Below, one piece after another: positions 53,236 to 62,593 of a stretch of 64,000 nt of DNA (position 1 is the stretch's first letter; each line of letters begins with the position of its first letter). The position numbers and the translations under genes were made by a program. This DNA comes from Pseudomonas sihuiensis (GTDB lineage Bacteria; Pseudomonadota; Gammaproteobacteria; Pseudomonadales; Pseudomonadaceae), in assembly GCF_900106015.1 (NCBI RefSeq), contig NZ_LT629797.1, positions 1,178,001 to 1,242,000 of the forward strand, read 5' to 3'. The notes beneath the pieces were generated by a model. That model had not been told where the DNA came from, did no database searches, and saw nothing but the letters and a program-made list of their open reading frames with translations.

Positions 53236-54877
53236 AGACGCGCTCCTTGAACGGATCGATACCGACGCGGCGGTAGGTATCGAGGAAGCTTTCTTCTTCG
53301 GTGCGTTGCTCGACGTAGACCTTGATGATCTTGTCGATCACATCGGCCATGTCCGCTTCGGCGAAGGATGGGCCAAGGATCTGCGCCAGGCTGGCGTCAC
53401 GGCCGGCGCTGCCGCCGAGCGAGACCTGATAGAACTCCTGGCCTTTCTTGTCGACGCCGAGAATGCCGATATGGCCGACGTGGTGGTGACCGCAGGCGTT
53501 CATGCAGCCGGAGATGTTCAGGTCGATATTGCCGATGTCGAACAGGTAGTCGAGATCGTCGAAACGACGCTGAATGGCTTCGGCGATCGGGATCGACTTG
53601 GCGTTGGCCAGCGAGCAGAAGTCGCCGCCCGGGCAGCAGATGATGTCGGTCAGCAGGCCTACGTTCGGCGTGGCGAAACCTTGTTCGCGCAGTTCACCCC
53701 ACAGAGCCAGCAACTGACGCTGCTCGACGTCGGCGAGGATGATGTTCTGGTTGTGGCTGTTGCGCACTTCGCTGAAGGAGTAACGGTCGGCCAGGTCGGC
53801 GATGGCATCGAGCTGTTTGTCGGTGACGTCGCCTGGCGCCACGCCGGTAGGCTTGAGCGACAGGGTCACGGCAACGTAGCCAGGCTTCTTGTGGGCGAAG
53901 GTGTTGCGCTCGCGCCAGCGGGCGAAGCCTGGATGTTCGGCGTTCTGCTGGGCGAGCAGGGCATCTTCGTCCTGCAGGGTCAGATAGGCCGGATCAACGA
54001 AGTGTGCGGCAACGCGGGCGACTTCGGCTTCGGTGAGGGTGGTCGGGCCGTCCTTGAGGTGCGCCCACTCGGCGTTCACGCGCTCGGCGAACACCTCGGG
54101 GGTCAGCGCCTTGACCAGAATCTTGATACGCGCCTTGTACTTGTTATCGCGACGGCCATAGCGGTTGTACACGCGCAGGATGGCGTCGAGATAACTGATC
54201 AGGTGCTGCCAGGGCAGGAATTCGTTGATGAAGCTGCCGACGATCGGGGTACGACCCAGGCCGCCGCCGACGGAAACGCGGAAGCCCAGCTCGCCGGCCT
54301 CGTTCTTCACTGCTTCCAGGCCGATGTCATGCACTTCGATGGCGGCGCGGTCGCTCACGGCGCCGTTGACGGCGATCTTGAACTTGCGCGGCAAGTGGCT
54401 GAATTCGGGATGGAAGGTCGACCACTGACGGATGATCTCGCACCAGGGACGCGGATCGACGATCTCGTCCTTGGCCACGCCGGCGAACTGGTCGGTGGTG
54501 GTGTTGCGGATGCAGTTACCGCTGGTCTGGATGGCGTGCATCTGCACGGTGGCCAGCTCGGCGAGAATCTCCGGCACGTCTTCCAGGTCCGGCCAGTTGA
54601 ACTGTACGTTCTGGCGGGTGCTGATATGGGCATAGCCCTTGTCGTAGTCGCGGGCGATCTTGGCCAGCATGCGCACCTGGGTGGACGACAGCAGGCCATA
54701 AGGCACGGCCACGCGCAGCATGGGTGCGTAGCGCTGGATATACAGACCGTTCTGCAGGCGCAGCGGACGGAATTCCTCGCCGCTCAGCTCTCCGGCGAGG
54801 TAGCGGCGGGTTTGATCGCGGAACTGCTTGACGCGATCCTCGACGATCTTTTGATCGTACTGGTCATATACGTACAT
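53219..54877 (-). CDS. cysI: sulfite reductase hemoprotein-type CysI
   Basis: 552 residues from ATG 54877 (MYVYDQYDQKIVEDRVKQFR); an 11-codon upstream extension is unlikely. Ferredoxin-like halves 'NGLYIQRYAPMLRVAVPYG' and siroheme/[4Fe-4S] ligands C-x5-C ('ICCPGGDFCSLA') and C-x3-C ('SGCMNACGHHH') are present. It reduces sulfite to sulfide for cysteine synthesis; this short class uses ferredoxin rather than CysJ. No cysJ is seen nearby. The upstream gap holds two palindromes. Confidence 0.93.
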   Translation of the reverse strand: MYVYDQYDQKIVEDRVKQFRDQTRRYLAGELSGEEFRPLRLQNGLYIQRYAPMLRVAVPYGLLSSTQVRMLAKIARDYDKGYAHISTRQNVQFNWPDLEDVPEILAELATVQMHAIQTSGNCIRNTTTDQFAGVAKDEIVDPRPWCEIIRQWSTFHPEFSHLPRKFKIAVNGAVSDRAAIEVHDIGLEAVKNEAGELGFRVSVGGGLGRTPIVGSFINEFLPWQHLISYLDAILRVYNRYGRRDNKYKARIKILVKALTPEVFAERVNAEWAHLKDGPTTLTEAEVARVAAHFVDPAYLTLQDEDALLAQQNAEHPGFARWRERNTFAHKKPGYVAVTLSLKPTGVAPGDVTDKQLDAIADLADRYSFSEVRNSHNQNIILADVEQRQLLALWGELREQGFATPNVGLLTDIICCPGGDFCSLANAKSIPIAEAIQRRFDDLDYLFDIGNIDLNISGCMNACGHHHVGHIGILGVDKKGQEFYQVSLGGSAGRDASLAQILGPSFAEADMADVIDKIIKVYVEQRTEEESFLDTYRRVGIDPFKERVYAANH

Positions 54878-54994
54878 GAAGGGTCCTGTTTTCAGGCTAC
54901 TTACTGCCAATCAGCGCGCACGGCCGCGCACTCCCCGAGGAGCCGGGGCACGATACCAGCTCAGGTTTATGCGTAAAAGTGATGTTTGAATATA

Positions 54995-55044
54995 TAAACC
55001 TTGGTTTAAGGAATAAGACTGCCCTAGAGCATAACCATATGGTT
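54995..55044 (-). promoter_or_regulatory. two palindromes upstream of cysI
   Basis: TAAACC-TT-GGTTTA at 54995-55008 and AACCATATGGTT at 55033-55044 share AACC/GGTT arms and sit 118 and 156 bases before the cysI start. AT-rich sequence lies between. They are candidates for a sulfur regulator such as CysB, or for control of the small gene at 55113. Confidence 0.45.
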
Positions 55045-55112
55045 TGAGCGATGGCCAAGGCTGGTCTTAAATGCAGTGTGCATCACCCAAAAGCACAAGA
55101 AGAGGGGGAACC

Positions 55113-55226
55113 ATGACCGAGCACACTGAAGTGGACAATTCCGACAGCGTCATCGATGCCTGGGCGATCTTTTGCCTGATCCTGATCGCGGTAGGTACGG
55201 CGGTCTTCTGGGTCAGCGGACAGTGA
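55113..55226 (+). CDS. 37-residue single-pass membrane protein
   Basis: ATG 55113 follows GAGGGGGAA. The product is a short acidic N terminus (MTEHTEVDNSDSVIDAWAIF) and one membrane helix ('AIFCLILIAVGTAVFWV') ending in 'SGQ'. A hairpin terminator directly follows at 55232-55262. Good ribosome site, helix and terminator argue for a real micro-gene; I believe similar short proteins occur in other Pseudomonas next to cysI, but that is from memory. Function unknown. Confidence 0.7.
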   Translation: MTEHTEVDNSDSVIDAWAIFCLILIAVGTAVFWVSGQ

Positions 55227-55231
55227 GGGCG

Positions 55232-55262
55232 AAGGCCGATACGCATTAGCGGTCGGCCTTTT
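55232..55262 (+). terminator. terminator after the 37-residue gene
   Basis: AAGGCCGA (55232-55239) pairs with TCGGCCTT (55253-55260), followed by TTTT. Confidence 0.8.
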
Positions 55263-55309
55263 GTCATTTGCGCCCTATACTGCGCCCCGGTTAATTGGGG
55301 AGCGGTGCC

Positions 55310-56371
55310 GTGATCCGGTGGGTGTTGGGCCTGTGGCTATTACTGTGCTGCGCATTGGCGTCAGCACAAACCCGTGCGCCGTCTGTGATCTTCCTCAATC
55401 CCGGCTATTCCGACGAGCCGTTCTGGGCCGATTACACCCGCTATATGCAGGACGCCGCAGGCGACCTCGGCATCGACCTGAAGGTACTTTACGGTGAGCG
55501 TGATCCAGCGCGCATGCTGAGCAATGCCCGCCAGGTTCTCGACGGTGAACACCCGGATTACCTGATCTTCACCAACGAGCAGTTCCAGGGACCTGTGCTG
55601 CTGCGCCTGTTCGAAGCTAGCCAGGTTGGTCTTTTCGCCCTGCACAGCACGCTCACCGACGAGCAGCAGGCGCTGATCGGTGGCAGCCGCGAGCGTCACC
55701 GCAACTGGCTGGGTAGCCTGGTGCCCAATGATGAAGAGGCAGGTTACCTCATGGGGCGCGAACTGATCGCGCTTGCCAAGGGGCAACCGGCCGAGCTGCT
55801 GGCATTTTCCGGGGTCAAGCAAACGCCATCATCGATCCTGCGCCTGGCCGGTTTGCAACGTGCGCTGAACGAGGCGCCGCATGTGCGTCTGGTGCAGGCG
55901 GTGCATGGCGAGTGGCAGGAGCAGCGCGCCTATGAGCAGGCGATGAGCCTGCTGCCGCGCTATCCAGGGGTGAGCCTGGTGTGGTCCGCGAACGATGCAA
56001 TGGCATTCGGCGTGATGCGTGCGGCTGATGAGCAGGGCAGAGACCTGCGCTATGCAGCCCTGAACAATTCGGCTCGGGTGCTGCAGGCACATATCGATGG
56101 ACGAATCGATGTTCTGGCGAGCGGCCACTTCATTCTGGGGGCTTGTGCCCTGGTGATGCTCAGTGACCATGCCCGTGACATGGATTTCATCGAGCGCGGC
56201 GGCCAGGACCAGGTGGCATCCCTGCTGCACCTGCTCGACAGGGCGCAATCGCAGAAACTGCTGGCACGCCTTGGCCAGGCGGACATCGACATGGACTTTG
56301 GCCAGTTCAGCGCGTTGACTCAGCCCCAACAGCAGCGCTACGACTGCTCGATAGCATCCCTGCTGGACTGA
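55310..56371 (+). CDS. periplasmic sugar-binding-like protein
   Basis: 353 residues from GTG 55310 (GGGGAG upstream; a TTG at 55295 is the alternative). Signal peptide 'LGLWLLLCCALASAQ', then a type I periplasmic-binding fold: 'SVIFLNPGYSDEPFWADYTRYMQDAAGDLGIDLKVLYGE', 'DYLIFTNEQ' and 'SLVWSANDAMAFGVMRAADE'. It looks like the ribose/galactose-binding group. There is no ABC permease or ATPase gene beside it, so it may serve a receptor or be an orphan. Confidence 0.82.
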   Translation: MIRWVLGLWLLLCCALASAQTRAPSVIFLNPGYSDEPFWADYTRYMQDAAGDLGIDLKVLYGERDPARMLSNARQVLDGEHPDYLIFTNEQFQGPVLLRLFEASQVGLFALHSTLTDEQQALIGGSRERHRNWLGSLVPNDEEAGYLMGRELIALAKGQPAELLAFSGVKQTPSSILRLAGLQRALNEAPHVRLVQAVHGEWQEQRAYEQAMSLLPRYPGVSLVWSANDAMAFGVMRAADEQGRDLRYAALNNSARVLQAHIDGRIDVLASGHFILGACALVMLSDHARDMDFIERGGQDQVASLLHLLDRAQSQKLLARLGQADIDMDFGQFSALTQPQQQRYDCSIASLLD

Positions 56372-56599
56372 TCAGCCAGTCGCCAGGTGCAGGATCAGCT
56401 TAACCGTCACCAGCAATACGATCACGAACAGGGTGGTGAACAGCACCCCGAGCAGAATGAAATGGCTGGGCTTGCCGCGACTGAAGTCGCGGCTACGGTT
56501 CTTCCCGCTCTGCACGCCAAGGGCGGCGGCCAGCACGCTCTGCAGCATTTCGCGCAGGGTCAGCGGGGCCTGCTGGGGGTCTTTGTCCTGATCGCTCAT
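56372..56599 (-). CDS. DUF2970 small membrane protein
   Basis: 75 residues from ATG 56599 (MSDQDKDPQQAPLTLREMLQ). 'LQSVLAAALGVQSGKNRSRDF' and one helix 'FILLGVLFTTLFVIVLLVTVKLIL' are the DUF2970 pattern. Inner membrane; function unknown. It abuts the stop of the binding-protein gene in convergent orientation. Confidence 0.85.
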   Translation of the reverse strand: MSDQDKDPQQAPLTLREMLQSVLAAALGVQSGKNRSRDFSRGKPSHFILLGVLFTTLFVIVLLVTVKLILHLATG

Positions 56600-56717
56600 G
56601 GTCAGCCTCTCCGTCGGTCCTGCAAGCATAGTCCGCAACCGCCACGCCAGCACGAGGGACTAGGCTGGCCGCGGCGAATCAGGCAATCTGCGCGAGCGCT
56701 GACCACCGACCTTGACC

Positions 56718-57539
56718 ATGTCTGACGATCTCTTTCCTGACGATGCCGCGCAAACCGAGCGCACCCGCGAAACCATCCTGCGCTACCACCTGAGCTGGAA
56801 GCACCGCGACCTCGATGCTGTAATGGCGCTGTATCACCCGGAGATCGAGTACAACGACTTCTACCAGCAGCGCTGCATGCGCCTGGCTGAGCTGCGCGAG
56901 TACGTCGAGAACAACCTGCCGCGCCGCCCGGGCGAACTGCTGGAGCACGTCGACCGCATCCGCATCGACGGGCATACCGCCTTCATCCAGTACTGCACCA
57001 GCTTGCAGGGCGGGGAAGGGCTTGTGTCGTTCCGCACCGGTGAAGCCATCACCGTGCGCGACGGGCTGATCTGGCGGATCAACGAATACGCCACCCTGGT
57101 GCATGAGGCGCGTGGCACTGGCGAAGCGGCCAGTTCGCGCCCGGCGATCAGCCGCCTGGGGCTGTCGACCCGCCAGCTCGGTCAGCTGGCGCAGGACCTG
57201 CAGGACTACTTTCAGCGCAGCCAGCCCTTTCTCGACCCCGAGCTGGATCTGCAGCAGGTGGCGGCAGCGACGGGTTACAGCCGCAACCAGATCTCCCATC
57301 TGCTCAATCAGGTGCTGGGCGAGAGCTTCTACCGCTACGTCAACCGCGCCCGCCTGCAGTACTTGCTCGATGGCTTGCAGGCGGGCAGCGACCTCAAGCG
57401 TATCGACGAGCTGGCCTTTGCCGCCGGCTTCAACTCGTTGTCGGCCTTCTACAGCTGCTTCAAGCGCCACACCGGGCTTTCGCCCACGGCCTACCTCAAG
57501 CAGATTTCCTCGCGGGCACGCACGCAAGACAGCGACTGA
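56718..57539 (+). CDS. AraC-type regulator with a SnoaL/NTF2-like N domain
   Basis: 273 residues. The first ~120 form a SnoaL-like polyketide-cyclase/NTF2 fold ('ETILRYHLSWKHRDLDAVMALYHPEIEYNDFY', 'HTAFIQYCTSLQ', 'DGLIWRINEYATL'), an unusual sensor. Residues 165-265 are an AraC HTH pair ('DLQQVAAATGYSRNQISHLLNQVLGESFYRYVNRARLQYLL', 'RIDELAFAAGFNSLSAFYSCFKRHTGLSPTAYL'). It precedes and probably regulates the FAD oxidase, cupin and potF-like genes. Confidence 0.88.
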   Translation: MSDDLFPDDAAQTERTRETILRYHLSWKHRDLDAVMALYHPEIEYNDFYQQRCMRLAELREYVENNLPRRPGELLEHVDRIRIDGHTAFIQYCTSLQGGEGLVSFRTGEAITVRDGLIWRINEYATLVHEARGTGEAASSRPAISRLGLSTRQLGQLAQDLQDYFQRSQPFLDPELDLQQVAAATGYSRNQISHLLNQVLGESFYRYVNRARLQYLLDGLQAGSDLKRIDELAFAAGFNSLSAFYSCFKRHTGLSPTAYLKQISSRARTQDSD

Positions 57540-57584
57540 TCGCCCCAACTAGCCTTGTGTCATCGATTGATGACGGAGGCGTGG

Positions 57585-58991
57585 ATGAATTCCTGGCGCA
57601 ACATCAGTCTGTGGATGGATCAGCTCGATGATCCGCTGCAGGCGCGGCCCAGCCTGCAAGCCCAGCTGCACGCCGACGTGGCTATCATCGGCGCTGGTTA
57701 TACCGGCCTGTGGACGGCCTATTACCTCAAGCGCCAGGCGCCGCAGCTGCGTGTGGTGATCGTCGAGGCCGAGACCGCCGGCTTCGGTGCGTCCGGGCGC
57801 AATGGTGGCTGGTTGATGGGTAACCTGCTCGGCGAGGATCGTCTGCTGGCCGGTGTGCCAGCGTCGGAGCGCAAGGCGGGCTTCGACCTGCTGCACGGCA
57901 TTCCCGATGAAGTGGTCTCGGTGGTCGCCCGTGAAGGCATCGATTGCGATCTGCGCAAGGGCGGCGTGCTGTATTGCGCGGCGCGCTACCCGGAGCAGGA
58001 AGTGCGCCTGCGTGATTATCTCAAGGAATTGCGTGCGCTGGGCCTGAGTGAAGACGACTACCGCTGGCTGCCGCCGAGCGAACTGGCCACCCAGTTGCGC
58101 GTGGCCAATGCCTACGGCGCGCTGTACAGCCCGCATTGCGCGACGATCCAACCGGCCAAGCTGGTGCGGGGCCTGGCGTGCTGCGTCGAGGACCTGGGTG
58201 TCGAACTCTACGAGCGCAGCCCGGTGATCGACTGGCAACCCGGCCTGGTGCGTACCGCTCACGGCCTGGTCACGGCTGACTGGGTGGTGCCGGCCATCGA
58301 GGGGTACGCCGCCAGCTTGCCGCCGTTGGGTAATCACCAGTTGCCGGTGCAGAGCCTGATCGTTGCCACCGAGCCATTGCCGGCGGATGTCTGGGCCGGT
58401 ATCGGTCTGGAGCGCGGGCAGGCGTTCAGCGAATTCAGCCGTCAGGTCACCTACGGCCAGCGCAGCCTCGATGACCGTCTGATCTTCGGGGCGCGTGGTG
58501 GCTACCGCTTTGGCGGGCGCCTGCGCACCGACTTCAACTTAACCGACGACGAGCTGGGTTTACGCCGTTACCTGATGGGGGAAATCTTCCCGCAGCTGCG
58601 CAACGTGCGTTTCACCCATTCCTGGGGTGGCAACCTGGGCATGGCGCGGCGCTTCCAGCCGCACATGCTGCGCGACACCCGCAACCGCATCGCGCTGTCT
58701 GGCGGTTACGGCGGCGAGGGCGTCGGAGCCACCAACCTGGGCGGGCGCACCCTGGCCGATCTCATTCTCGGTCGGGACAGCGAACTGCTGCGCCAGCCCT
58801 GGGTGCTGAGTGATAGCCCGATTTCCAGCCTGAGGCGCTGGGAGCCCGAACCCTGCCGCTGGCTTGGCTACAACGCCATCATCCGCAGTTTCGTGCATGA
58901 GGACGAAGTCCTCGCCAACCCGCGCAGCCCGGCCTGGCGCCGGCGTCTGGCGCAGGCGGTGGCGGCGCGCATGGAAAGCCTGATGGGCTGA
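57585..58991 (+). CDS. FAD-dependent amine oxidase (PuuB/DAO-type)
   Basis: 468 residues from ATG 57585 (GGAGGCG upstream). FAD motif 'VAIIGAGYTGLWTAYYL', then 'GFGASGRNGGW' and a C-terminal 'RIALSGGYGGEGVGATNLGGRTLADLI'. The DAO-family layout resembles gamma-glutamylputrescine oxidase and related amine oxidases. The companion cupin and PotF-like genes support amine or polyamine use; exact substrate not known. Confidence 0.88.
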   Translation: MNSWRNISLWMDQLDDPLQARPSLQAQLHADVAIIGAGYTGLWTAYYLKRQAPQLRVVIVEAETAGFGASGRNGGWLMGNLLGEDRLLAGVPASERKAGFDLLHGIPDEVVSVVAREGIDCDLRKGGVLYCAARYPEQEVRLRDYLKELRALGLSEDDYRWLPPSELATQLRVANAYGALYSPHCATIQPAKLVRGLACCVEDLGVELYERSPVIDWQPGLVRTAHGLVTADWVVPAIEGYAASLPPLGNHQLPVQSLIVATEPLPADVWAGIGLERGQAFSEFSRQVTYGQRSLDDRLIFGARGGYRFGGRLRTDFNLTDDELGLRRYLMGEIFPQLRNVRFTHSWGGNLGMARRFQPHMLRDTRNRIALSGGYGGEGVGATNLGGRTLADLILGRDSELLRQPWVLSDSPISSLRRWEPEPCRWLGYNAIIRSFVHEDEVLANPRSPAWRRRLAQAVAARMESLMG

Positions 58992-59025
58992 GTGAATGCC
59001 AGCCGTTCCTTTATCCGGAGTACCA

Positions 59026-59367
59026 ATGAATATCACCCATTTTCGTAACACTCCCAACGTCGGCCTGGACGAGTCCAATCCGGTTGCCGTGCCCCTGAGC
59101 GAGCCGGTGGCGGTTACTTCGACCACCAGCGTCGAGCGCAGTGACGGCGTCGAGACCGGCATCTGGGAATGCACGCCGGGGCGCTGGCGCCGACAGATTG
59201 TGCAGCAGGAGTTCTGTCACTTCGTGGCTGGGCGCTGCACCTTCACGCCTGACGGCGGTGAGCCCATCGAGATTCGCGCCGGCGACGCCCTGATGATGCC
59301 GGCCAATACCCTTGGCATCTGGGACATACAAGAAACGGTGCGCAAGACCTATGTGCTGATCTTCTGA
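59026..59367 (+). CDS. cupin-domain protein (DUF861 type)
   Basis: 113 residues from ATG 59026 behind CCGGAG. One cupin barrel: 'GIWECTPGRWRRQIVQQEFCHFVAGRCTFTPDGGEPIEIRAGDALMMPANTLGIWDI'. The metal His set is reduced, as in the ethanolamine-utilisation-like DUF861 cupins that often accompany PuuB-type oxidases. It lies 34 bp after the oxidase gene. Confidence 0.85.
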   Translation: MNITHFRNTPNVGLDESNPVAVPLSEPVAVTSTTSVERSDGVETGIWECTPGRWRRQIVQQEFCHFVAGRCTFTPDGGEPIEIRAGDALMMPANTLGIWDIQETVRKTYVLIF

Positions 59368-59416
59368 GTCAGCCCCTTTTCAGTACTGCCTAGAACAACA
59401 ACTCACGAGGTATCCC

Positions 59417-60493
59417 ATGCTGAAGAAACTCCTGCCGTGCCTGATCCTGGCCGGCACCGCTCATGCCGCTGATAGCGTGCGCATCTACAACTGGACCGAT
59501 TACATCGCCCCGGACACCCTCAAGCAGTTCGAAAAGAGCAGCGGTCTGGGTACCCATTACGACGTCTACGACAGCAACGAGACGCTGGACGCCAAGCTGA
59601 TGGCCGGTCGCTCCGGCTACGACGTGGTGTTCCCTTCCAACCACTTCATGGCCCGGCAGATTCAGGGTGGCGCGCTGAAGAAGCTCGACCGCAGCAAGCT
59701 GCCGAACTGGAACAACCTCAGCCCGGTACTGATGAAGACGCTGGAGGTGAACGATCCGGGCAACGAGCACGGCTTCCCCTATCTGTGGGGCAGCACCGGT
59801 ATCGGCTACAACGTAGACAAGGTGCGCGCCGTGCTGGGCGAGGAGGTGAAGATGGACAGCTGGGACGTGCTGTTCGACCCGGTCAAGCTGGCCAAGCTCA
59901 ACCAGTGCGGCGTGGCGATCCTCGACAACGGCCCGGAAATGCTGCCGATTGCCCTGCATCACCTGGGCCTGCCACACCACAGCAAGAACCCTGAGGACTA
60001 CAAGCGCGCCGAAGCGTTATTGATGGAGATGCGCAAGAACGTGCGTTATTTCCACTCTTCCAAATACGTCGGTGATCTGGCCAATGGCGAGATCTGCATG
60101 GCGGTGGGCTTTTCCGGCGACATCATGCAGGCTGGCGCCCGTGCCGCTGAGGCGGGTAACGGGGTGAAGATCCAGTACGAGATTCCCAAGGAAGGCGCGC
60201 CGATCTGGTTCGACATGGTGGCCATGCCGGTCGATGCCGGCAACGAAGAGGGCGCGTACGCCTTCATGAACTACCTGCTGCAGCCCGAGGTAATGGCGGC
60301 CATCAGCAATCATGTGAAGTACGCCAATGGTAACACCAAGGCCGACGCGCTGGTCGACCCGGCGCTGAAGGCCGATCCGACCGTGTATCCGCCAGAGGCG
60401 GTGATGGACAAGCTGTACACCCTGGAGGCCATGCCGCTGAAGATCGACCGTGTGCGCACGCGTATCTGGAGCAAGGTCAAGAGCGGCGTCTGA
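59417..60493 (+). CDS. polyamine-binding periplasmic protein (PotF/SpuD type)
   Basis: 358 residues. Signal peptide 'MLKKLLPCLILAGTAHA', mature start 'ADSVRIYNWTDYIAPDTLKQFEKSSG', the PotF/SpuD/SpuE signature with the Trp-Thr-Asp-Tyr substrate-site residues. Further conserved segments include 'GSTGIGYNVDKV' and 'FHSSKYVGDLANGEICMAVGFSGD'. It binds putrescine or spermidine for uptake. No potGHI permease follows, so it must use a transporter encoded elsewhere. A terminator follows. Confidence 0.9.
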   Translation: MLKKLLPCLILAGTAHAADSVRIYNWTDYIAPDTLKQFEKSSGLGTHYDVYDSNETLDAKLMAGRSGYDVVFPSNHFMARQIQGGALKKLDRSKLPNWNNLSPVLMKTLEVNDPGNEHGFPYLWGSTGIGYNVDKVRAVLGEEVKMDSWDVLFDPVKLAKLNQCGVAILDNGPEMLPIALHHLGLPHHSKNPEDYKRAEALLMEMRKNVRYFHSSKYVGDLANGEICMAVGFSGDIMQAGARAAEAGNGVKIQYEIPKEGAPIWFDMVAMPVDAGNEEGAYAFMNYLLQPEVMAAISNHVKYANGNTKADALVDPALKADPTVYPPEAVMDKLYTLEAMPLKIDRVRTRIWSKVKSGV

Positions 60494-60507
60494 GCGTCTA
60501 CTCGATG

Positions 60508-60536
60508 AAAAAAGCCCCGGCATGCCGGGGCTTTTG
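60508..60536. terminator. bidirectional terminator between potF-like and chemoreceptor genes
   Basis: AAAAGCCCCGGC / GCCGGGGCTTTT around a 2-base centre, flanked by A and T runs, so it can end transcription from both converging genes. Confidence 0.88.
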
Positions 60537-60562
60537 TTGTGCGTCATTCAATCGCTCATGGT

Positions 60563-62446
60563 TCAGACCTTGAAACGCCCCAGCAGGCGATCCTGCTGGC
60601 CAACCTGTTCCACCATCGAGCCGCACTGGCGCACCTGCTGTTCGGCGCCGCCAGCCAGTTCATGGCTGATGTCGCGAATGTTGGTGGTGTTGCGGTTGAT
60701 CTCCTCGGTGGTGGCGCTTTGCTCCTCGGCCGCGGTGGCGATCTGCAGGTTCATGTCGTTGATGCGGGTGATCGCCTCGCGGATACGGCCGAGCATGTCG
60801 TTGGCCGCGCCGGCGTCTTCGGCCGTCTTGCTGGCCGTGTCGCGGCTCTGTTGCATGCGGCTTTCGGCCTGACGCACACCGCCTTGCAGTTGATCGATCA
60901 TCTGGCGGATTTCCTGGGTGGCCTGCTGCGTGCGCGAGGCCAGCGAGCGCACCTCATCGGCGACCACGGCAAAGCCACGGCCGGATTCACCGGCGCGCGC
61001 GGCTTCGATGGCGGCGTTCAGTGCCAGCAGGTTGGTCTGCTCGGCGATGCTGGTGATGACCTGCAGAATCGACTCGATGTTGTGGCTGAGCTTGGCCAGC
61101 TCGTTGATCGCGTGGCTGGTGCCATCCATCTCGTCGGCCAGATGGCGGATCGCCGCGCTGGATTGCGACACCACGCGCACGCCGTTTTCGGTTTCTTCGT
61201 TGGCGGCGACGGCGGCCTGGGCTGCGGCCTGGGCGTTGCGCGCCACTTCCTCGGCAGTCGAGGCCATTTCCTGCATAGCGGTGGCAAGCTGATCCAGCTC
61301 TTGCAGCTGTTCCTGCAGGCGGCGCGCGGCCTGTTCCGACTCGTTTGAGGTCAGAGCCGTACTTTCGCGGACCTGGCGCGAGCTGCCCATGACGTCGCCA
61401 ATCAACGTCTGCAGGGTCTGCAGGAAGCGGTTGAATTCCTGCGACAGCTCGCCGATCTCGTCGTTGCTGGTGATCGCCAGGCGGCGAGTCAGGTCACCTT
61501 CGCCGCTGTTGATCTCACGCAACGAGGTGCTGAGCAGGCTCAGTGGTTTGAGCAGGCTGTTCATCAGCAGGCCCAGCACCACCAAGCTGATTGCCACACC
61601 GACCACGGTGCCGACCACGGCCAGCCAGGTCAGGCGGTTGGCTTCGGCCATCACCACGCTCTCGTCCAGCACCACGCCGATGTACCAGTCCATGCCGCGC
61701 AGGTTGGGTAGCGGGGTGAAGGAGACCAGCAGGTTCTTGCCGCCGGCCTCGACTTCGCGCAGTTCCTTGCTCAGCGTCGGGCTCTGGCCGTCGAACAGTT
61801 CGCTGTAGGACTTGCCGTTGTACTCGGCATTGGGGTGGGAAATGATATTGCCCGAGCGGCTGAGCAGGAAGGCATAGCCGGCGCCATTGAAGTCCAGGGT
61901 GTTGATCGCATCGGCGACCGATTGCAGGCGGATATCGCCACCGAACACGCCGAGAAACTGACCCGCGTCGCTGATCCGGGCGACAGCAGAGATGAGGATT
62001 TCATTGGTGGTGGAGTCGACGTAGGGTTCGGTCAGCACTGCCTGGTTGCCAGCCTTGCCGGTCGCATACCAGGGGCGTTTACGGCCGTCCCAGTCGGCGC
62101 TGGGTTTCCAGTCGTCACTGTTCTTGATTGGCTTGCCGTCCGCTTCCAGCGCACCGAAGACCAGAATGAACTCGTTCTTGAGCAGTGGCGCATCGAATAC
62201 ACGCTGGTTTTCTTCAGGGCTGTAGCTGCTGTCGATGGTTTGCGACATCAGGTCAATCAGACGCAGTTTGGCGTTTAGCCAATTCTCGATCTGTCTGGCC
62301 AATGCATTGCTCGATTCGGCAATGCTCGATTCGACCTGACTGCGCAGTGTGTCGCGGACCTGGCTGACCTGGGATAGCGACAGCAGGCTGGTGGTAAGGA
62401 ACAGCACGGTAGCGGCCGCGATACCGACCTTGTGGGCGATTTTCAT
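60563..62446 (-). CDS. methyl-accepting chemoreceptor with dCache sensor
   Basis: 627 residues from the Met of '[20 protein letters not shown]' (about 62446); a TTG-started 20-codon extension is unlikely. First helix 7-27, a dCache_1 periplasmic domain (to ~270) with '[39 protein letters not shown]', second helix, HAMP, and a signalling tip '[41 protein letters not shown]'. The WYxxA...YxD type motif in the sensor suits amino-acid or amine ligands; this is inference. Confidence 0.93.
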   Translation of the reverse strand: MKIAHKVGIAAATVLFLTTSLLSLSQVSQVRDTLRSQVESSIAESSNALARQIENWLNAKLRLIDLMSQTIDSSYSPEENQRVFDAPLLKNEFILVFGALEADGKPIKNSDDWKPSADWDGRKRPWYATGKAGNQAVLTEPYVDSTTNEILISAVARISDAGQFLGVFGGDIRLQSVADAINTLDFNGAGYAFLLSRSGNIISHPNAEYNGKSYSELFDGQSPTLSKELREVEAGGKNLLVSFTPLPNLRGMDWYIGVVLDESVVMAEANRLTWLAVVGTVVGVAISLVVLGLLMNSLLKPLSLLSTSLREINSGEGDLTRRLAITSNDEIGELSQEFNRFLQTLQTLIGDVMGSSRQVRESTALTSNESEQAARRLQEQLQELDQLATAMQEMASTAEEVARNAQAAAQAAVAANEETENGVRVVSQSSAAIRHLADEMDGTSHAINELAKLSHNIESILQVITSIAEQTNLLALNAAIEAARAGESGRGFAVVADEVRSLASRTQQATQEIRQMIDQLQGGVRQAESRMQQSRDTASKTAEDAGAANDMLGRIREAITRINDMNLQIATAAEEQSATTEEINRNTTNIRDISHELAGGAEQQVRQCGSMVEQVGQQDRLLGRFKV

Positions 62447-62593
62447 GAATGGGCTCCTGGGCACCAAGACGACGGGGCTGCATCCATGCAAGGCAGTTGT
62501 CTGCAAGGCAAATACAGTGCTGGCTTTTCGCCGGCGGGACGTGTGGTCTCTCTGTACGTTTTTGTATCGGCTCTCAGGTGCCGTTCTTGAGCC

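Noticed and set aside
53222..54976. 584-residue plus-strand frame opposite cysI
   Set aside because: Antisense shadow of cysI; no domains and strongly biased Gly/Val/Asp composition.
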